Below, one piece after another: positions 8,245 to 17,716 of a stretch of 64,000 nt of DNA. This DNA comes from Sphingomonas swuensis (GTDB taxonomy: Bacteria > Pseudomonadota > Alphaproteobacteria > Sphingomonadales > Sphingomonadaceae), in contig NZ_BAABBQ010000001.1 in assembly GCF_039538045.1 (NCBI RefSeq), positions 62,001 to 126,000 of the forward strand. The letters are read 5' to 3'. Below the pieces are notes generated by a model. The model did no database searches. It was not told the origin of the DNA and saw nothing but the letters and a program-made list of their open reading frames with translations. Each line of letters opens with the position of its first letter. Positions within the stretch are counted from its first letter, which is position 1. A program made the translations under genes and the position numbers.

Positions 8245-9693
8245 CTAGCCGGTCAGACCCGATGCGGTCGCGAAGCCGAGGAAGAGCAGGAAGCCCATCG
8301 AATCGGTGACCATGGTCACGAAGATCGAGCTGGCGACCGCCGGGTCGGCACCCCAGCGTTCCAGGGTCAGCGGAACGAGCACGCCGGCGAAGCCCGCGAT
8401 CAGCACGTTGAACAGCATGGCCGCGGCGATCACGGCGCCGAGCTGCGGCGAGCCGAGGATCAGGCTGACCGCGATCCCGACCAGGGTGGCGACGGTGACG
8501 CCGTTCATCAGCGCCACCCGCATCTCGCGCCCGACCGCGCGCCAGCGATTGGAGCCGGTCAGCTGGTTGGTGGCAAGCGCGCGGACGGTCACCGCGAGGG
8601 TCTGGGTCCCGGCGTTACCGCCGACGCCGGCGACGATCGGCATCAGTGCCGCAAGGATCGCCAGTCGCTCGATCGAGCCTTCGAACATGCGGATGACGGT
8701 CGAGGCGAGGAGAGCGGTGAGGAGGTTGGCGATCAGCCAGCGCACCCGCGCCTTGTAACTGTCGAGCACCGGCTCGTTGATGTCGCCCTCGCCCGCACCG
8801 GACAGGAGCAGCACGTCCTCGCTCGCCTCGGCCTGGATGATGTGGACGATGTCGTCGACGGTGATCATGCCGACCAGCCGGCCCGAGCCATCGACTACCG
8901 CGGCCGAGACGAGGGCGTATTTCTGGAAGCGAAGCGCGACGTCTTCCTGGTCCATGTCGACCGGGATGAGGGTCTGCTCGAGCGCCATGATGTCGCTGAC
9001 CATCACCTGCCGGTTGGAGCGCAGGATGGTGGACAGCTTGCAGGTCCCGACCGGGTGGTGAATCGGCGAGACGACGAACACTTCCCAGAAGTCGTTGGCG
9101 AGATCCGCGTCGGAGCGGAGGTAGTCGATCACCTGGCCGACGGTCCAATGCTCGGGCACCGCGATGAGGTCGCGCTGCATCAGGCGGCCGGCGGTCTCCT
9201 CGCCGTAGGTGAGCGCTTCCTCGATCGCGGCGCGGTCGTCGGGCTCCATCGCCCTCAGGACGGCGCGCTGCTCGTCCTCTTCGAGATCCTCGATGATCGC
9301 GACTGCATCGTCGGTGTCGAGTTCGCCCGCGATCTCTGCGACCCGCTCGGGCGACATTTCAGAGATGAGGATTTCGCGGACGTGCTCGTTGAGCTCGGCC
9401 AGCACCTCGGCGTCGACCAGTTCGGCGAGCGCTGCGACCAGTCCCTCGCGCTCGTCGGCGCGGGCAAGCTCGATGAGGTCGGCAACGTCGGCGGGGTGGA
9501 GCGGCTCGACCAGCGCCCTCGCGCTTTCATTGTCGCCTTCGTCGACCGCGTCGAGAACCTGGCTGACAAATTCCGGCCGGAGCCGATCCTCGTCGTCCAT
9601 CACCTCATGGTCGTGGTCGGGGCGATCAATTTCCGCGGTGTCCGCCTCGCCGGGCGGCAGGAGAACGGGATCAAGCGGATCACGCTCGCTCAT
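8245..9693 (-). CDS. mgtE: Magnesium transporter MgtE
   Basis: 482-residue Mg2+ channel/transporter. The order is: an acidic N-terminal superhelical domain (LHPADVADLIELA, then many E/D residues that bind regulatory Mg2+), a CBS pair (about residues 200-310, with IPVDMDQEDVALRFQKYAL and GMITVDDIVHII), and a C-terminal domain of five membrane helices containing PIVAGVGGNAGTQTLAV, the conserved pore signature. The ATG at 9693 has a GGGAGGGCAAAG Shine-Dalgarno. In known MgtE structures, cytoplasmic Mg2+ closes the pore through the N and CBS domains. Divergent from the cyclophilin gene. Confidence 0.96.
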   Translation of the reverse strand: MSERDPLDPVLLPPGEADTAEIDRPDHDHEVMDDEDRLRPEFVSQVLDAVDEGDNESARALVEPLHPADVADLIELARADEREGLVAALAELVDAEVLAELNEHVREILISEMSPERVAEIAGELDTDDAVAIIEDLEEDEQRAVLRAMEPDDRAAIEEALTYGEETAGRLMQRDLIAVPEHWTVGQVIDYLRSDADLANDFWEVFVVSPIHHPVGTCKLSTILRSNRQVMVSDIMALEQTLIPVDMDQEDVALRFQKYALVSAAVVDGSGRLVGMITVDDIVHIIQAEASEDVLLLSGAGEGDINEPVLDSYKARVRWLIANLLTALLASTVIRMFEGSIERLAILAALMPIVAGVGGNAGTQTLAVTVRALATNQLTGSNRWRAVGREMRVALMNGVTVATLVGIAVSLILGSPQLGAVIAAAMLFNVLIAGFAGVLVPLTLERWGADPAVASSIFVTMVTDSMGFLLFLGFATASGLTG

Positions 9694-9836
9694 CTTTGCC
9701 CTCCCTTTCCGCTGGCGCAAGTCGTCCGGCGCCTCCTGTCATGGGGCAGCCGACTTGTCACCCCCGGCCAAGGGTGGCGCTTGGCGGGCCGCGTCCCTAA
9801 GTGGCGCGCATTCAACGTTTCCCAGGAGCTTGCCCG

Positions 9837-10295
9837 ATGGCCGACGACGCCCAGACCCTTACCCTGACCCTCTCGAGCGGCGGCGATGTCGTGATCCGGC
9901 TTCGCCCCGACCTAGCGCCGGGCCATGTCGAGCGCATTGCCGGCCTTGCGCGCGAAGGCTTTTACGACGGCGTCAAGTTCCACCGGGTCATCCCGGGCTT
10001 CATGGCGCAGGGCGGAGATCCGACCGGCACCGGCATGGGCGGAAGCGAGCTTCCCGACCTCAAGGCCGAGTTCAACGCCGAGCCGCACGTCCGCGGCACC
10101 TGCTCGATGGCCCGGACCAATCAGCCGAATACGGCCAACAGCCAGTTCTTCATCTGCTTCGACGACGCCCGCTTCCTCGATCGGCAGTATACCGTGTGGG
10201 GCAAGGTCGAGAGCGGCATGGAGCATGTCGACGCGCTTCCGGTCGGCGAGCCGCCGCGCGAGCCGGGCACCATCGTCAAGGCGACCGTCGCCTAG
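9837..10295 (+). CDS. Cyclophilin-type peptidyl-prolyl cis-trans isomerase
   Basis: 152 residues, a single small cyclophilin domain without signal peptide, so cytoplasmic. Active-site blocks are visible: FHRVIPGFMAQGGDPTGTGMGG (catalytic Arg in the first part), SMARTNQPNTANSQFFICF and VWGKVESGMEHVDAL. It catalyses proline isomerisation during folding. The ATG at 9837 has AGGAG about 9 nt upstream and gives normal family length; an upstream in-frame ATG would add an unconserved tail. The TAG stop interlocks with that of the convergent DUF418 gene at CTAG 10292-10295. Confidence 0.95.
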   Translation: MADDAQTLTLTLSSGGDVVIRLRPDLAPGHVERIAGLAREGFYDGVKFHRVIPGFMAQGGDPTGTGMGGSELPDLKAEFNAEPHVRGTCSMARTNQPNTANSQFFICFDDARFLDRQYTVWGKVESGMEHVDALPVGEPPREPGTIVKATVA

Positions 10296-11539
10296 GCTGT
10301 CCCAACCACCGGCCGGGCGAGCCGCATCGGCTGCGCCCGGCCGTAGGTGGCACTGCGCCACAGCCATTCGCACGGCCCGAAGCGGAAGCGCGCCAGCCAC
10401 CACCGGCTGAGCACGACCTGCGCGGCGAACAGCGCCGGAGCGAACAGCAGCACGAAGACGAGCCCGAAACGGGTAGCGAGCGCGAACCCCATGCCGGTGA
10501 AGACGAGGCTCTGCACCAGCGACTGCGCCAGATAGTTGGTGAGCGCCATGCGACCGGCGGGGTCGGGCCAGGAGAGGATTGCCCGACGGCCACGGCTCCA
10601 CAGCAGGGTGAAGGCGGCGGCATAGCCGAGCGCGAGCAGCGGGGTGGAGATGCAGTAGAGCGTCTCCTCGGCGAAGCGCAGCGGATGGCTGTCGCCCGCG
10701 TTCATGTGAAGGATCGCGCGAACGAGCGCGAGCGGAAGACCGACTCCCATTCCGGTCTTCGCGACCCGCAACAGCAGCGGCCGATGTGCCGAAGGGTCGG
10801 CGAAGAGCGACCGGCGTCCGATCCACAGTCCGAGAAGGAACATGGCGAGCACCTTGGCTGGCCGCAGCTGGTAGGTGAGGTCGCCGATTCTCAGCAGGAC
10901 GGCGGCAGGGTTGGCGTTGAGCTGCTCGAGATAGTCGGCGTCGTTCAGCCAGGCCGCGGGACTGATCGACAGGTCCACGCCGCGGGCGGCAAACTCGCGC
11001 ATCGCCAATTCGTATATCGGCCCGGCGGGGTCGATCCCGGCGTGGTGGATCATCGCCGACCAGCCGATCGGAACGAGCCACAGGAATACCGCCCAGCGGA
11101 GGAGCGCACGGTCGCTCGCCTGGCGGAACAGCAGGAGCGCGAACCCCATCAGCGCGTAAAGGGCGAGGATGTCGCCCATCCACAGCAGGAAGAGGTGGGC
11201 AAGGCCGAACAGGAACAGGACAAGCAGCCGTCGGGCAAAGCGGGCCGCGCCCTCCCCGCGTCGCTGGAGCCGGTCAAGCTGGAGCGCGAAGCCGATCCCG
11301 AACAGGAGCGAGAAGAGCGAGTAGAATTTGCCGACGACCAGCCACTCGATGAGGAGTTCGGCCAGATCGTCGAAACGGCTGGCCAGTGCAGCATCGCGTT
11401 CGGGGTCAGAGGCGTAGCCGAAGCCGATGAAGGTGGTCATGTTGGCGGTGAGGACACCGAGCAGGGCCCAGCCGCGCAACGCGTCGAGGATGTTGTGGCG
11501 CTCGTTCGTGCCGACCGGTGTGGCTGCGCTGGATGTCAT
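10292..11539 (-). CDS. DUF418 family polytopic membrane protein (YeiB-like)
   Basis: 415-residue inner-membrane protein. After the N-terminal NILDALRGWALLGVLTANM motif, typical of the heparan-acetyltransferase-like/DUF418 superfamily, there are around ten hydrophobic helices. The C-terminal DUF418 region contains GRMALTNYLAQSLV, FAAQVVLSRWWLARFRFGPCEWLWR and the final RSATYGRAQPMR, all characteristic. Biochemical role unknown; YeiB-like proteins are suspected acyl-group or osmolyte handlers. The start at 11539 has GCAGG upstream. No operon partner. Confidence 0.88.
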   Translation of the reverse strand: MTSSAATPVGTNERHNILDALRGWALLGVLTANMTTFIGFGYASDPERDAALASRFDDLAELLIEWLVVGKFYSLFSLLFGIGFALQLDRLQRRGEGAARFARRLLVLFLFGLAHLFLLWMGDILALYALMGFALLLFRQASDRALLRWAVFLWLVPIGWSAMIHHAGIDPAGPIYELAMREFAARGVDLSISPAAWLNDADYLEQLNANPAAVLLRIGDLTYQLRPAKVLAMFLLGLWIGRRSLFADPSAHRPLLLRVAKTGMGVGLPLALVRAILHMNAGDSHPLRFAEETLYCISTPLLALGYAAAFTLLWSRGRRAILSWPDPAGRMALTNYLAQSLVQSLVFTGMGFALATRFGLVFVLLFAPALFAAQVVLSRWWLARFRFGPCEWLWRSATYGRAQPMRLARPVVGTA

Positions 11540-11665
11540 GACCTGCCCCCGCACGTCTGTCTGGAGCGAGTGTCTCACAGGCGATGAGCGAACGCCAGAG
11601 AGGCGGACACCGTGGCACGTCTCGGCACAGCCCCTTTTTTACGCGCCTCCCCGCCCCCAATTGAA

Positions 11666-11693
11666 CCGCCCGGGCCCGCTTTCCGTTGGGCGG
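11666..11693 (+). promoter_or_regulatory. Leader hairpin before the CDC48-type gene
   Basis: CCGCCC (11666-11671) pairs with GGGCGG (11688-11693), a 6-bp GC stem ending 4 nt before the AAGGAGA Shine-Dalgarno (11698-11704). It leaves the ribosome site free. It could be a 5'-UTR stabiliser or simply GC-rich chance; low confidence. Confidence 0.3.
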
Positions 11694-11707
11694 CCCAAGG
11701 AGAAAAT

Positions 11708-14008
11708 ATGGCCGACGTGGAAACCGACATTCGCCGCCTGCAAGTGGCCAACCTGCCGCCGGCGGACAGTGGCCGCGGAATCGCTCGGGTACCCAAGACG
11801 ATCATGGATGCGCTTGGGCTCAGCGACGGCGACGTGATCGAGATCGAGGGCAAGCGCGCCACTCCGGCGCGGGCGGTGCGGCCCTATGGCGACGACGAAG
11901 GGCTCGACATCATTCGGCTGGACGGCTTGCAGCGGGCAAATGCCGGGGTCGGCTCGGGCGACTTCGTCGAGGTCAGGCGGGGAACGTCGAAGCCGGCGAC
12001 CCGCGTGGTCTTCGCCCCGGCGCAGAACAACATCCGGCTTCAGGGCTCGGCCGAGGCGCTGAAGCGCAGCTTCGCCGCCCGGCCGCTGACCGCCGGTGAC
12101 ACGATCGCGACCGCCGGGCACCAACGGGTCAATGCCGACATGCCCGACCATGTCCGGCAGCTGCTCAACGCGCCCGCCTTCGCGTTGCAGGAAATCCGGC
12201 TCAACGTGGTCAGCACCGCGCCGCGCGGGATCGTCCACATCGACAACAACACCGTGGTCGAGCTTCTGCCCGAATATACCGAGCAGCATGGCGAGCGCAG
12301 GGCCGACGTCACCTATGACGATCTCGGCGGGCTCAAGGGCACAATCGACGCGCTGCGCGAGATGGTCGAGCTTCCTCTGCGCCATCCCGAACTGTTCCAG
12401 CGCCTTGGCGTCGATCCGCCCAAGGGCGTGCTGCTGCACGGACCGCCCGGCACCGGCAAGACCCGGCTGGCGCGCGCGGTCGCGAACGAAAGCGACGCGC
12501 AATTCTTCCACATCGCCGGACCCGAGATCATGGGTTCGGCCTATGGCGAGTCCGAGAAGCGCCTCCGCGAGATCTTCGAGGAAGCGAGCCAGGCCGCGCC
12601 GTCGATCATCTTCATCGACGAGATCGACTCGATCGCGCCCAAGCGCGACCAAGTGTCGGGCGAGGCGGAGAAGCGCCTCGTCGCCCAGCTGCTGACGCTG
12701 ATGGACGGCCTCGAACCGCGCCAGAACCTCGTGGTGATCGCCGCGACCAACCGGCCCGAGGCGATCGACGAGGCTCTTCGCCGCCCGGGCCGGTTCGATC
12801 GCGAGATCGTGGTCGGGGTGCCCGACGAGACCGGTCGCCGCGAAATCCTTGGGATCCATACCCGAGGCATGCCGCTTGCCGACGGCGTCGACCTCGATGC
12901 GCTCGCCCGGCGGACCTATGGCTTCGTCGGTGCCGACCTTGCCGCGCTGACCCGCGAGGCTGCGCTCGAGGCGGTCCGGCGGATCATGCCCGAGATCAAC
13001 CTTGGCGACGGCAGCCTGCCAACCGAAGTGCTCGACCGGCTGAGCGTGCTGCAGTCCGACTTCGACAATGCATTGAAGCGGGTCCAGCCCTCGGCGATGC
13101 GCGAGGTGATGGTGCAGGTCCCGACCATCGGCTGGGACGATGTCGGAGGTCTCGATGCCGCGGCTTCGAAACTGCGCGAAGGGGTCGAGCTACCGCTCAA
13201 GAACCCCGAGGCGTTCCGCCGCGTCGGAATCCGCCCGGCCAAGGGCTTCCTGCTCTATGGTCCGCCCGGCACCGGCAAGACCCTGCTCGCCAAGGCGGCG
13301 GCGCGCGAGAGCCAGGCCAACTTCATCGCGACCAAGAGCTCGGACCTGCTGAGCAAATGGTATGGCGAGAGCGAGCAGCAGATCGCCCGGCTGTTCGCCC
13401 GTGCCCGCCAGGTCGCGCCGACGGTGATCTTCATCGACGAACTCGACAGCCTGGTCCCCGCCCGCGGCGGCGGCATGGGCGAGCCGCAGGTGACCGAGCG
13501 GGTGGTCAACACCATTCTCGCCGAGATGGACGGGCTCGAGGAGCTGCAGGGTGTCGTGCTGATCGGCGCCACCAACCGGCCGAACCTGATCGATCCGGCG
13601 CTGCTCCGGCCCGGTCGCTTCGACGAACTCGTCTACGTCGGTCCGCCCGACGTCGCCGGACGCCGCCGGATCCTTGCCATCCACACCAAGGACATGCCGC
13701 TGGCCGCCGACGTCGACTTGGAGACGCTGGCCCGGCGGACCGATCGCTTCACTGGCGCCGACCTCGAGGATCTCACCCGGCGGGCGGGCCTGACCGCACT
13801 TCGCCGCTCGCTCGACAGCACCGAAGTCACCATGGCCGACTTCGAGAAGGCGCTGACGGACACGCGGGCCAGCGTGACCCCCGAAATGCTGGCGGAATAT
13901 GAGCGCATCCAGGACACGTTGAAGAGCGACGCGGTGCGCCCGGATCGTGGCGGCATCGGCTTCATCAGTCCGGGCATGCTGACCCCTCGGCCTGGCGGCA
14001 AGGGCTAG
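11708..14008 (+). CDS. CDC48/VCP-type tandem AAA+ ATPase
   Basis: 766-residue protein with the full p97/VCP and archaeal VAT layout. Residues 1-190 form the N domain: a double-psi barrel ([20 protein letters not shown]) then the CDC48_2 part. D1 has Walker A GPPGTGKT near residue 246 and Walker [10 protein letters not shown]2 has Walker A GPPGTGKT near residue 519 and Walker B VIFIDELD, each followed by sensor (ATNRP) and arginine-finger (RRPGRFD, LRPGRFD) motifs. Such proteins unfold or extract proteins from complexes with ATP. The C-terminal tail lacks the eukaryotic HbYX-like end. ATG 11708 has AAGGAGA. Substrates in bacteria are not established. Confidence 0.93.
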   Translation: MADVETDIRRLQVANLPPADSGRGIARVPKTIMDALGLSDGDVIEIEGKRATPARAVRPYGDDEGLDIIRLDGLQRANAGVGSGDFVEVRRGTSKPATRVVFAPAQNNIRLQGSAEALKRSFAARPLTAGDTIATAGHQRVNADMPDHVRQLLNAPAFALQEIRLNVVSTAPRGIVHIDNNTVVELLPEYTEQHGERRADVTYDDLGGLKGTIDALREMVELPLRHPELFQRLGVDPPKGVLLHGPPGTGKTRLARAVANESDAQFFHIAGPEIMGSAYGESEKRLREIFEEASQAAPSIIFIDEIDSIAPKRDQVSGEAEKRLVAQLLTLMDGLEPRQNLVVIAATNRPEAIDEALRRPGRFDREIVVGVPDETGRREILGIHTRGMPLADGVDLDALARRTYGFVGADLAALTREAALEAVRRIMPEINLGDGSLPTEVLDRLSVLQSDFDNALKRVQPSAMREVMVQVPTIGWDDVGGLDAAASKLREGVELPLKNPEAFRRVGIRPAKGFLLYGPPGTGKTLLAKAAARESQANFIATKSSDLLSKWYGESEQQIARLFARARQVAPTVIFIDELDSLVPARGGGMGEPQVTERVVNTILAEMDGLEELQGVVLIGATNRPNLIDPALLRPGRFDELVYVGPPDVAGRRRILAIHTKDMPLAADVDLETLARRTDRFTGADLEDLTRRAGLTALRRSLDSTEVTMADFEKALTDTRASVTPEMLAEYERIQDTLKSDAVRPDRGGIGFISPGMLTPRPGGKG

Positions 14009-15300
14009 CGGAGGGTTCGCCCCCACCAGGCGAGCGCGAGCACGACCAGCACCGCCAGCGCGAAGGGCAGGTGCGGGTCGAGCGCGTAGAGCGCCATCCC
14101 CACCGTCGGGGCGGCGATGTAGCTGATCCCGTTGGCCGAGGTGATCACCCCGGCCACGCCGCCCTGCTCGGCAAGCGGGACGGCGAGGCTGGCGCCGGCG
14201 GTGAAGCCCGGGCGGGTGAAGCCGAAGCCGATCGAGGCGATACCGAAGCCGAGCACCAGCCCGTAGAGGCTGGTGGCGAGGGCGGTGAGGCCGAGCCCGG
14301 CGGCGGCGATCGCCGAGCCCCAGACGATCAGCGCGCGGGGGCTGAGGTCGAGCTTCGGGATCAGCCCCCACTGCGCCGCCAACGTGCCGCCAGCGCCGGC
14401 CATGATGACGATCGCGATCGGACCCTCGGCCCCGCGCGGCTGAAGCGACAGCGTGTCGATGATGAAGAAGCCGAGGCAGGTCAGCGTCGCGGCCTGGGCA
14501 TGCCCCGCGATCACTCCGGCGAGGATCCAGCGGCGGATGCGCGAATCCTTCCACGACAATCGCTTCTGCCGGGTGGGCGTGGTCGCCGCCCTCACGCTCG
14601 CGCCGGTGATCATCGAGGCGAGGCTGGGATAGCTCATCGCCGCCCCGCGCCCCCTGCCCGGTGCGCCGCGATCCTCGGGCAGGCCGACCTTGATCGCGAC
14701 ATAGACGATGATAGCGATGATGGCGAAGGCGAACAGCGGCCCCGGCAGGCCGATGAGGGGAAGCACGAAGAGCGGCGCCAGCGCCGGGCCGACGATCGTC
14801 CCGAGGCCGAAGGAAGAGGAAAGCGCCGACAGTTGCGCCGTGCGGGCCGAGCGCCGGGTCTTGCTTGCGAGATAGGCCTGGGTCGCGCTCGGCGTGGCGC
14901 AGCCGAGCGCTCCGTAGATCGCTCGAAACAGCCCGAACAGGAGGAAGGTCACCGCCGGTGCAAGCCAGCCTGACAGGCCGGCGATCAGCACCAGCCCGCA
15001 CAGGGTCATCGAGATGATGAAGCCGCCGAGTCCGAGGAGGGTCAGGGCCTTGCGACCGTGATGGTCGCTCTTTTCCGCCCAGAAGGGCGCCAGCCACACC
15101 CACAGCACGGCGCTCCAGGTGTAGGCGATGGCGACCCACAGATCGGCGATCCCGATCTCGCGCCCGATCGCCGGCATCACCGACTGCAGCGCGGTATTGC
15201 CGGCGGCGGCGACCAGCATGGCGGAGTAGAGCAGCAGGAAATGCGGCGTGGTCAGCGCCGAGCCGGCCACCTTCCGCCGCGATGGAGAACGGTTCGCCAT
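14005..15300 (-). CDS. Major facilitator superfamily transporter
   Basis: 431-residue inner-membrane transporter with about 12 hydrophobic helices. The loop 2-3 signature is present as WAEKSDHHGRKALTLLGLGG, and the motif SSSFGLGTIVGPALAPL in helix 5 resembles antiporter motif C, which suggests a drug or metabolite exporter of the TetA/TCR type. The substrate cannot be told from sequence. ATG 15300 has AGGAG with an 8-nt spacer. The TAG stop interlocks with the CDC48-type gene's stop at CTAG 14005-14008. Divergent from the methyltransferase gene. Confidence 0.9.
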   Translation of the reverse strand: MANRSPSRRKVAGSALTTPHFLLLYSAMLVAAAGNTALQSVMPAIGREIGIADLWVAIAYTWSAVLWVWLAPFWAEKSDHHGRKALTLLGLGGFIISMTLCGLVLIAGLSGWLAPAVTFLLFGLFRAIYGALGCATPSATQAYLASKTRRSARTAQLSALSSSFGLGTIVGPALAPLFVLPLIGLPGPLFAFAIIAIIVYVAIKVGLPEDRGAPGRGRGAAMSYPSLASMITGASVRAATTPTRQKRLSWKDSRIRRWILAGVIAGHAQAATLTCLGFFIIDTLSLQPRGAEGPIAIVIMAGAGGTLAAQWGLIPKLDLSPRALIVWGSAIAAAGLGLTALATSLYGLVLGFGIASIGFGFTRPGFTAGASLAVPLAEQGGVAGVITSANGISYIAAPTVGMALYALDPHLPFALAVLVVLALAWWGRTLR

Positions 15301-15396
15301 GCGCCCCGCTCCTAGCGGCTCGCCGGAACTTGCCAAGGCGGCAGGCATTTGCTTTTCGGTTGCTTGTCTACCGACGACGCCCTAGCCGGAGCCCCC

Positions 15397-16029
15397 ATGC
15401 AAGCCACGACTGCCCGAGCGCTCAAGGAACGGCGCCGCCATGCCCGCCAAGGTCGCTCCAGCTCCGAACGATTGGCCTTCCTGCGCGGCTTCCTCAAGAA
15501 CCCAGTGATGGTCGGCTCGGTGATCCCGAGCAGTCGCAAGCTGATCGACCGCATGCTCGGTCCGGTGAAGTGGGAAGAGACCCGGCTGTTCGTTGAATAT
15601 GGCCCGGGTGTCGGCACGTTCACCCGCATCATCCTGGACCGGCTTCCGGCCGATGCGAAGCTGGTGACGATCGACACCAATGCCGAGTTTACCGCCTTCC
15701 TCAAGGAAAGCATCGACGACGAGCGGCTGGTGGCGGTGACCGCCAGCGCTGCCGACGTCGAGAAGGTGCTCGAGGACCGCGGGCTCGGCAAGGCCGACTA
15801 TGTGCTCTCGGGCCTGCCCTTTTCGACCCTGCCGCCGGGCGTGGGCGACGAGATCGGCGCGGCTACGGCACGCGCGATCCGGCCGGGCGGCGCGTTCCTC
15901 GTCTACCAGTTCAGCCCCAAGGTGCGTGACTTCATCGCTCCGGTGTTCGAGCGGATCGAGCGCGGCTTCGAATGGATCAACGTTCCGCCCGCGACGCTGT
16001 TCTGGGCCTGGCGCGAGCCCGCCGAATAG
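15397..16029 (+). CDS. PmtA-like phospholipid N-methyltransferase
   Basis: 210-residue class I SAM-dependent methyltransferase. The N-terminus is basic (ALKERRRHARQGRS), followed by FLRGFLKNPVMVGSVIPSSR, typical of the PmtA/phospholipid methyltransferase and rRNA-dimethylase-like group; the SAM site is VEYGPGVGTFTR and the catalytic-side motif is YVLSGLPFSTLP. The most likely job is phospholipid headgroup methylation at the membrane surface, but a different methyl acceptor is possible. It is convergent with a phospholipase D-family gene, with only 3 nt between the stops, a lipid-themed neighbourhood. Confidence 0.78.
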   Translation: MQATTARALKERRRHARQGRSSSERLAFLRGFLKNPVMVGSVIPSSRKLIDRMLGPVKWEETRLFVEYGPGVGTFTRIILDRLPADAKLVTIDTNAEFTAFLKESIDDERLVAVTASAADVEKVLEDRGLGKADYVLSGLPFSTLPPGVGDEIGAATARAIRPGGAFLVYQFSPKVRDFIAPVFERIERGFEWINVPPATLFWAWREPAE

Positions 16030-16032
16030 AGG

Positions 16033-17247
16033 TCAGCCCTCGGCGCCGAAGTTCATCCGGCGCGTCACGGTATAGTCCACCGCGGTCACCAGGAAGTTGG
16101 AAAGCGTCCACTTGAGCCGCTTCCACCAGGTCGCCCGCGCGCGGTGGAGCGCCGGGGTAATCTCCTGCGATTCCGCGAGCTGCCGCTCGAAATAGCCGCG
16201 CATCTGGTCGGCGAATCCCTTGTCGTCGATGCGAAGCATCATCTCGAGGTTGAGATAAAGGCTGCGGAAATCGAAGTTGGCCGAGCCGATATGGACGACA
16301 TCGTCGACGATCAGCAGCTTGGTGTGGAGCTTCTCGGGCAGGAATTCGAACATCCGTACCTTGTGGCGGAGCAGCCGGGCATAGGTGTGCCGGGCCGCGG
16401 CGATCGTCGCATTGTTGTCGCTTCGTGCCGCGGTGACGATCCGCACCTCGCCCCGGTCGCCGAGCCGCCACAGCCGGCGGAGCATCGCGAAAGGCGGCGA
16501 GAAATAGGCCGAGATCATGTCCAGCCGCTCGGCCTGGACGAGGTCCCGGGCGATCCCGACGGTCCAGGGGTGGCCGCGCCGGACCGGCCCCGAATATTGC
16601 CACTGAAGCGCTCCCTTGTGCTGGGTGTGGCGGTGAAGGAGCCGGCGCAGGTCGCGGAGCCGAGGGCGCGTGGACGTGGTCCAGCGCTGGATCGCGTCGA
16701 AGTAGCGGGCCGCCGCGCGCACCGCCGCCCCGTCGAGATGGAGCCAGAGGTCGCGCCAGCGCTCATCGGAATGGTCGCTCACATAGTCGACCGTCACGTT
16801 GGCGCCCCCGGTCAGCGCCTGACGGTCGTCAACCACGACCAGTTTCTGGTGATTGCGCAGCAGGTAGCGCGCACCGAGCCGGGGATGGAACAGGCAACTG
16901 TGGCCCCCGGCGGTCTTGAGCTCATCGAGGTAGCCGGAGGGAATGTCCGAGCCGAAACCGTCGAGCACCACCCTCACCTCGCACCCGCGGCGCGCGGCCC
17001 TGATCAGCGCGTCGCGCACGGCTTCGCCCGCGGCGTCGGCATCGAGCATGTAGAACAGCAGCCGGATCGACTGGCGGGCGCCGTCAATCATCTCGAGCAG
17101 GACCTGAAGCCGCTCGCCGCCATGCTCGAGCAGGGTCAGCCTGGTACCCGCGATCTCGGCGCAGATTCGCTCGCCTGGGGCGGGTGGCTTCGGGTCCTCG
17201 GCGGGCATGGCCGGCTCGGTAGCTGTTGTGGTGGTGCGCGCAAGCAT
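16033..17247 (-). CDS. Phospholipase D/cardiolipin synthase family protein
   Basis: About 404 residues with the two HKD catalytic motifs of the PLD superfamily: NHQKLVVVDDRQALTGGANV in the first half and LHTKLLIVDDVVHIGSANFD in the second. Each contains HxKx4D, and one reaction centre is made from both. The order and spacing match ClsB/C-type cardiolipin synthases or phosphatidyltransferases. There is no clear N-terminal membrane anchor, unlike ClsA. The start is uncertain: ATG at 17247 (used) or 17208, neither with a strong Shine-Dalgarno. Likely role is making cardiolipin or a related phospholipid. Confidence 0.85.
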   Translation of the reverse strand: MLARTTTTATEPAMPAEDPKPPAPGERICAEIAGTRLTLLEHGGERLQVLLEMIDGARQSIRLLFYMLDADAAGEAVRDALIRAARRGCEVRVVLDGFGSDIPSGYLDELKTAGGHSCLFHPRLGARYLLRNHQKLVVVDDRQALTGGANVTVDYVSDHSDERWRDLWLHLDGAAVRAAARYFDAIQRWTTSTRPRLRDLRRLLHRHTQHKGALQWQYSGPVRRGHPWTVGIARDLVQAERLDMISAYFSPPFAMLRRLWRLGDRGEVRIVTAARSDNNATIAAARHTYARLLRHKVRMFEFLPEKLHTKLLIVDDVVHIGSANFDFRSLYLNLEMMLRIDDKGFADQMRGYFERQLAESQEITPALHRARATWWKRLKWTLSNFLVTAVDYTVTRRMNFGAEG

Positions 17248-17286
17248 GGCGAGACAACGTTCGAGCCGGCTCAGAGGCTGCTTTCC

Positions 17287-17315
17287 TTGACTTGGAAGCC
17301 TCTTCCACCTAGGTC
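17287..17315 (+). promoter_or_regulatory. Possible rpoZ promoter with embedded inverted repeat
   Basis: TTGACT (17287-17292) fits a -35 box, with a hexamer TAGGTC 17 nt later at 17310-17315. The spacer contains GGAAG-CCT-CTTCC, a perfect 5-bp inverted repeat. It lies about 45-70 nt before the rpoZ ATG. The -10 match is poor, as is common in alphaproteobacteria. Confidence 0.35.
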
Positions 17316-17359
17316 CGCGACCTTCTCTTCCCGTCAGCAAATTGTGAAGGCCACGCCAT

Positions 17360-17701
17360 ATGGCACGCGTCACTGTCGAAGATTGCGTCGACAAGATCCC
17401 GAACCGCTTCGATCTCGTCCTGCTGGCGGCGCAGCGCGCCCGGCAGATTTCGGGTGGCGCGGACCTCACCATCGACCGCGATCGTGACAAGAACCCGGTT
17501 GTCGCCCTGCGCGAGATTGCCGAGGAGACGGTCCGTCCTCGCGAGCTTCACGAAGCGGTGGTTTCGAGCCTGCAGCGTGTCCAGATCGACGAAGAGGATG
17601 CGACCGACGAGCTGGCTTCGCTCAGCGAATCGGCAGAGGCGCTGCGCCTGACCGCGGCCGCTCCGCCGCGTCCGACCCCGTCGGGCGGCGACTACGAATA
17701 A
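17360..17701 (+). CDS. rpoZ: DNA-directed RNA polymerase subunit omega
   Basis: 113 residues. Omega binds the beta' subunit and helps core assembly. The N-terminal [29 protein letters not shown] segment with the RAR motif and the [16 protein letters not shown] helix are the family core; the C-terminus ([20 protein letters not shown]) is an unconserved tail, usual for alphaproteobacteria. Omega also forms part of a ppGpp site in many bacteria, and the (p)ppGpp enzyme gene rel is one gene away on the same strand, as in many proteobacteria where rpoZ and spoT are neighbours. Here an opposing HxlR gene separates them. Confidence 0.96.
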   Translation: MARVTVEDCVDKIPNRFDLVLLAAQRARQISGGADLTIDRDRDKNPVVALREIAEETVRPRELHEAVVSSLQRVQIDEEDATDELASLSESAEALRLTAAAPPRPTPSGGDYE

Positions 17702-17716
17702 CTGAGGAGATGCCGC

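Noticed and set aside
8212-9867. A 551-codon open frame on the plus strand opposite mgtE
   Set aside because: It is an antisense shadow of mgtE created by high GC at third positions; the protein is composed of D/E/R/H/G-biased sequence with no domain, while the minus-strand frame is a complete MgtE.
13190-15139. A 649-codon minus-strand frame running across the MFS gene and the 3' end of the CDC48-type gene
   Set aside because: It is a wrong frame of the MFS region joined to antisense of the ATPase; the true MFS frame has membrane helices and a Shine-Dalgarno.
15349-17247. Adjacent phospholipid methyltransferase and phospholipase D genes as a dedicated lipid operon
   Set aside because: They are convergent, not co-directional, so they share no promoter; the functional link remains only thematic.
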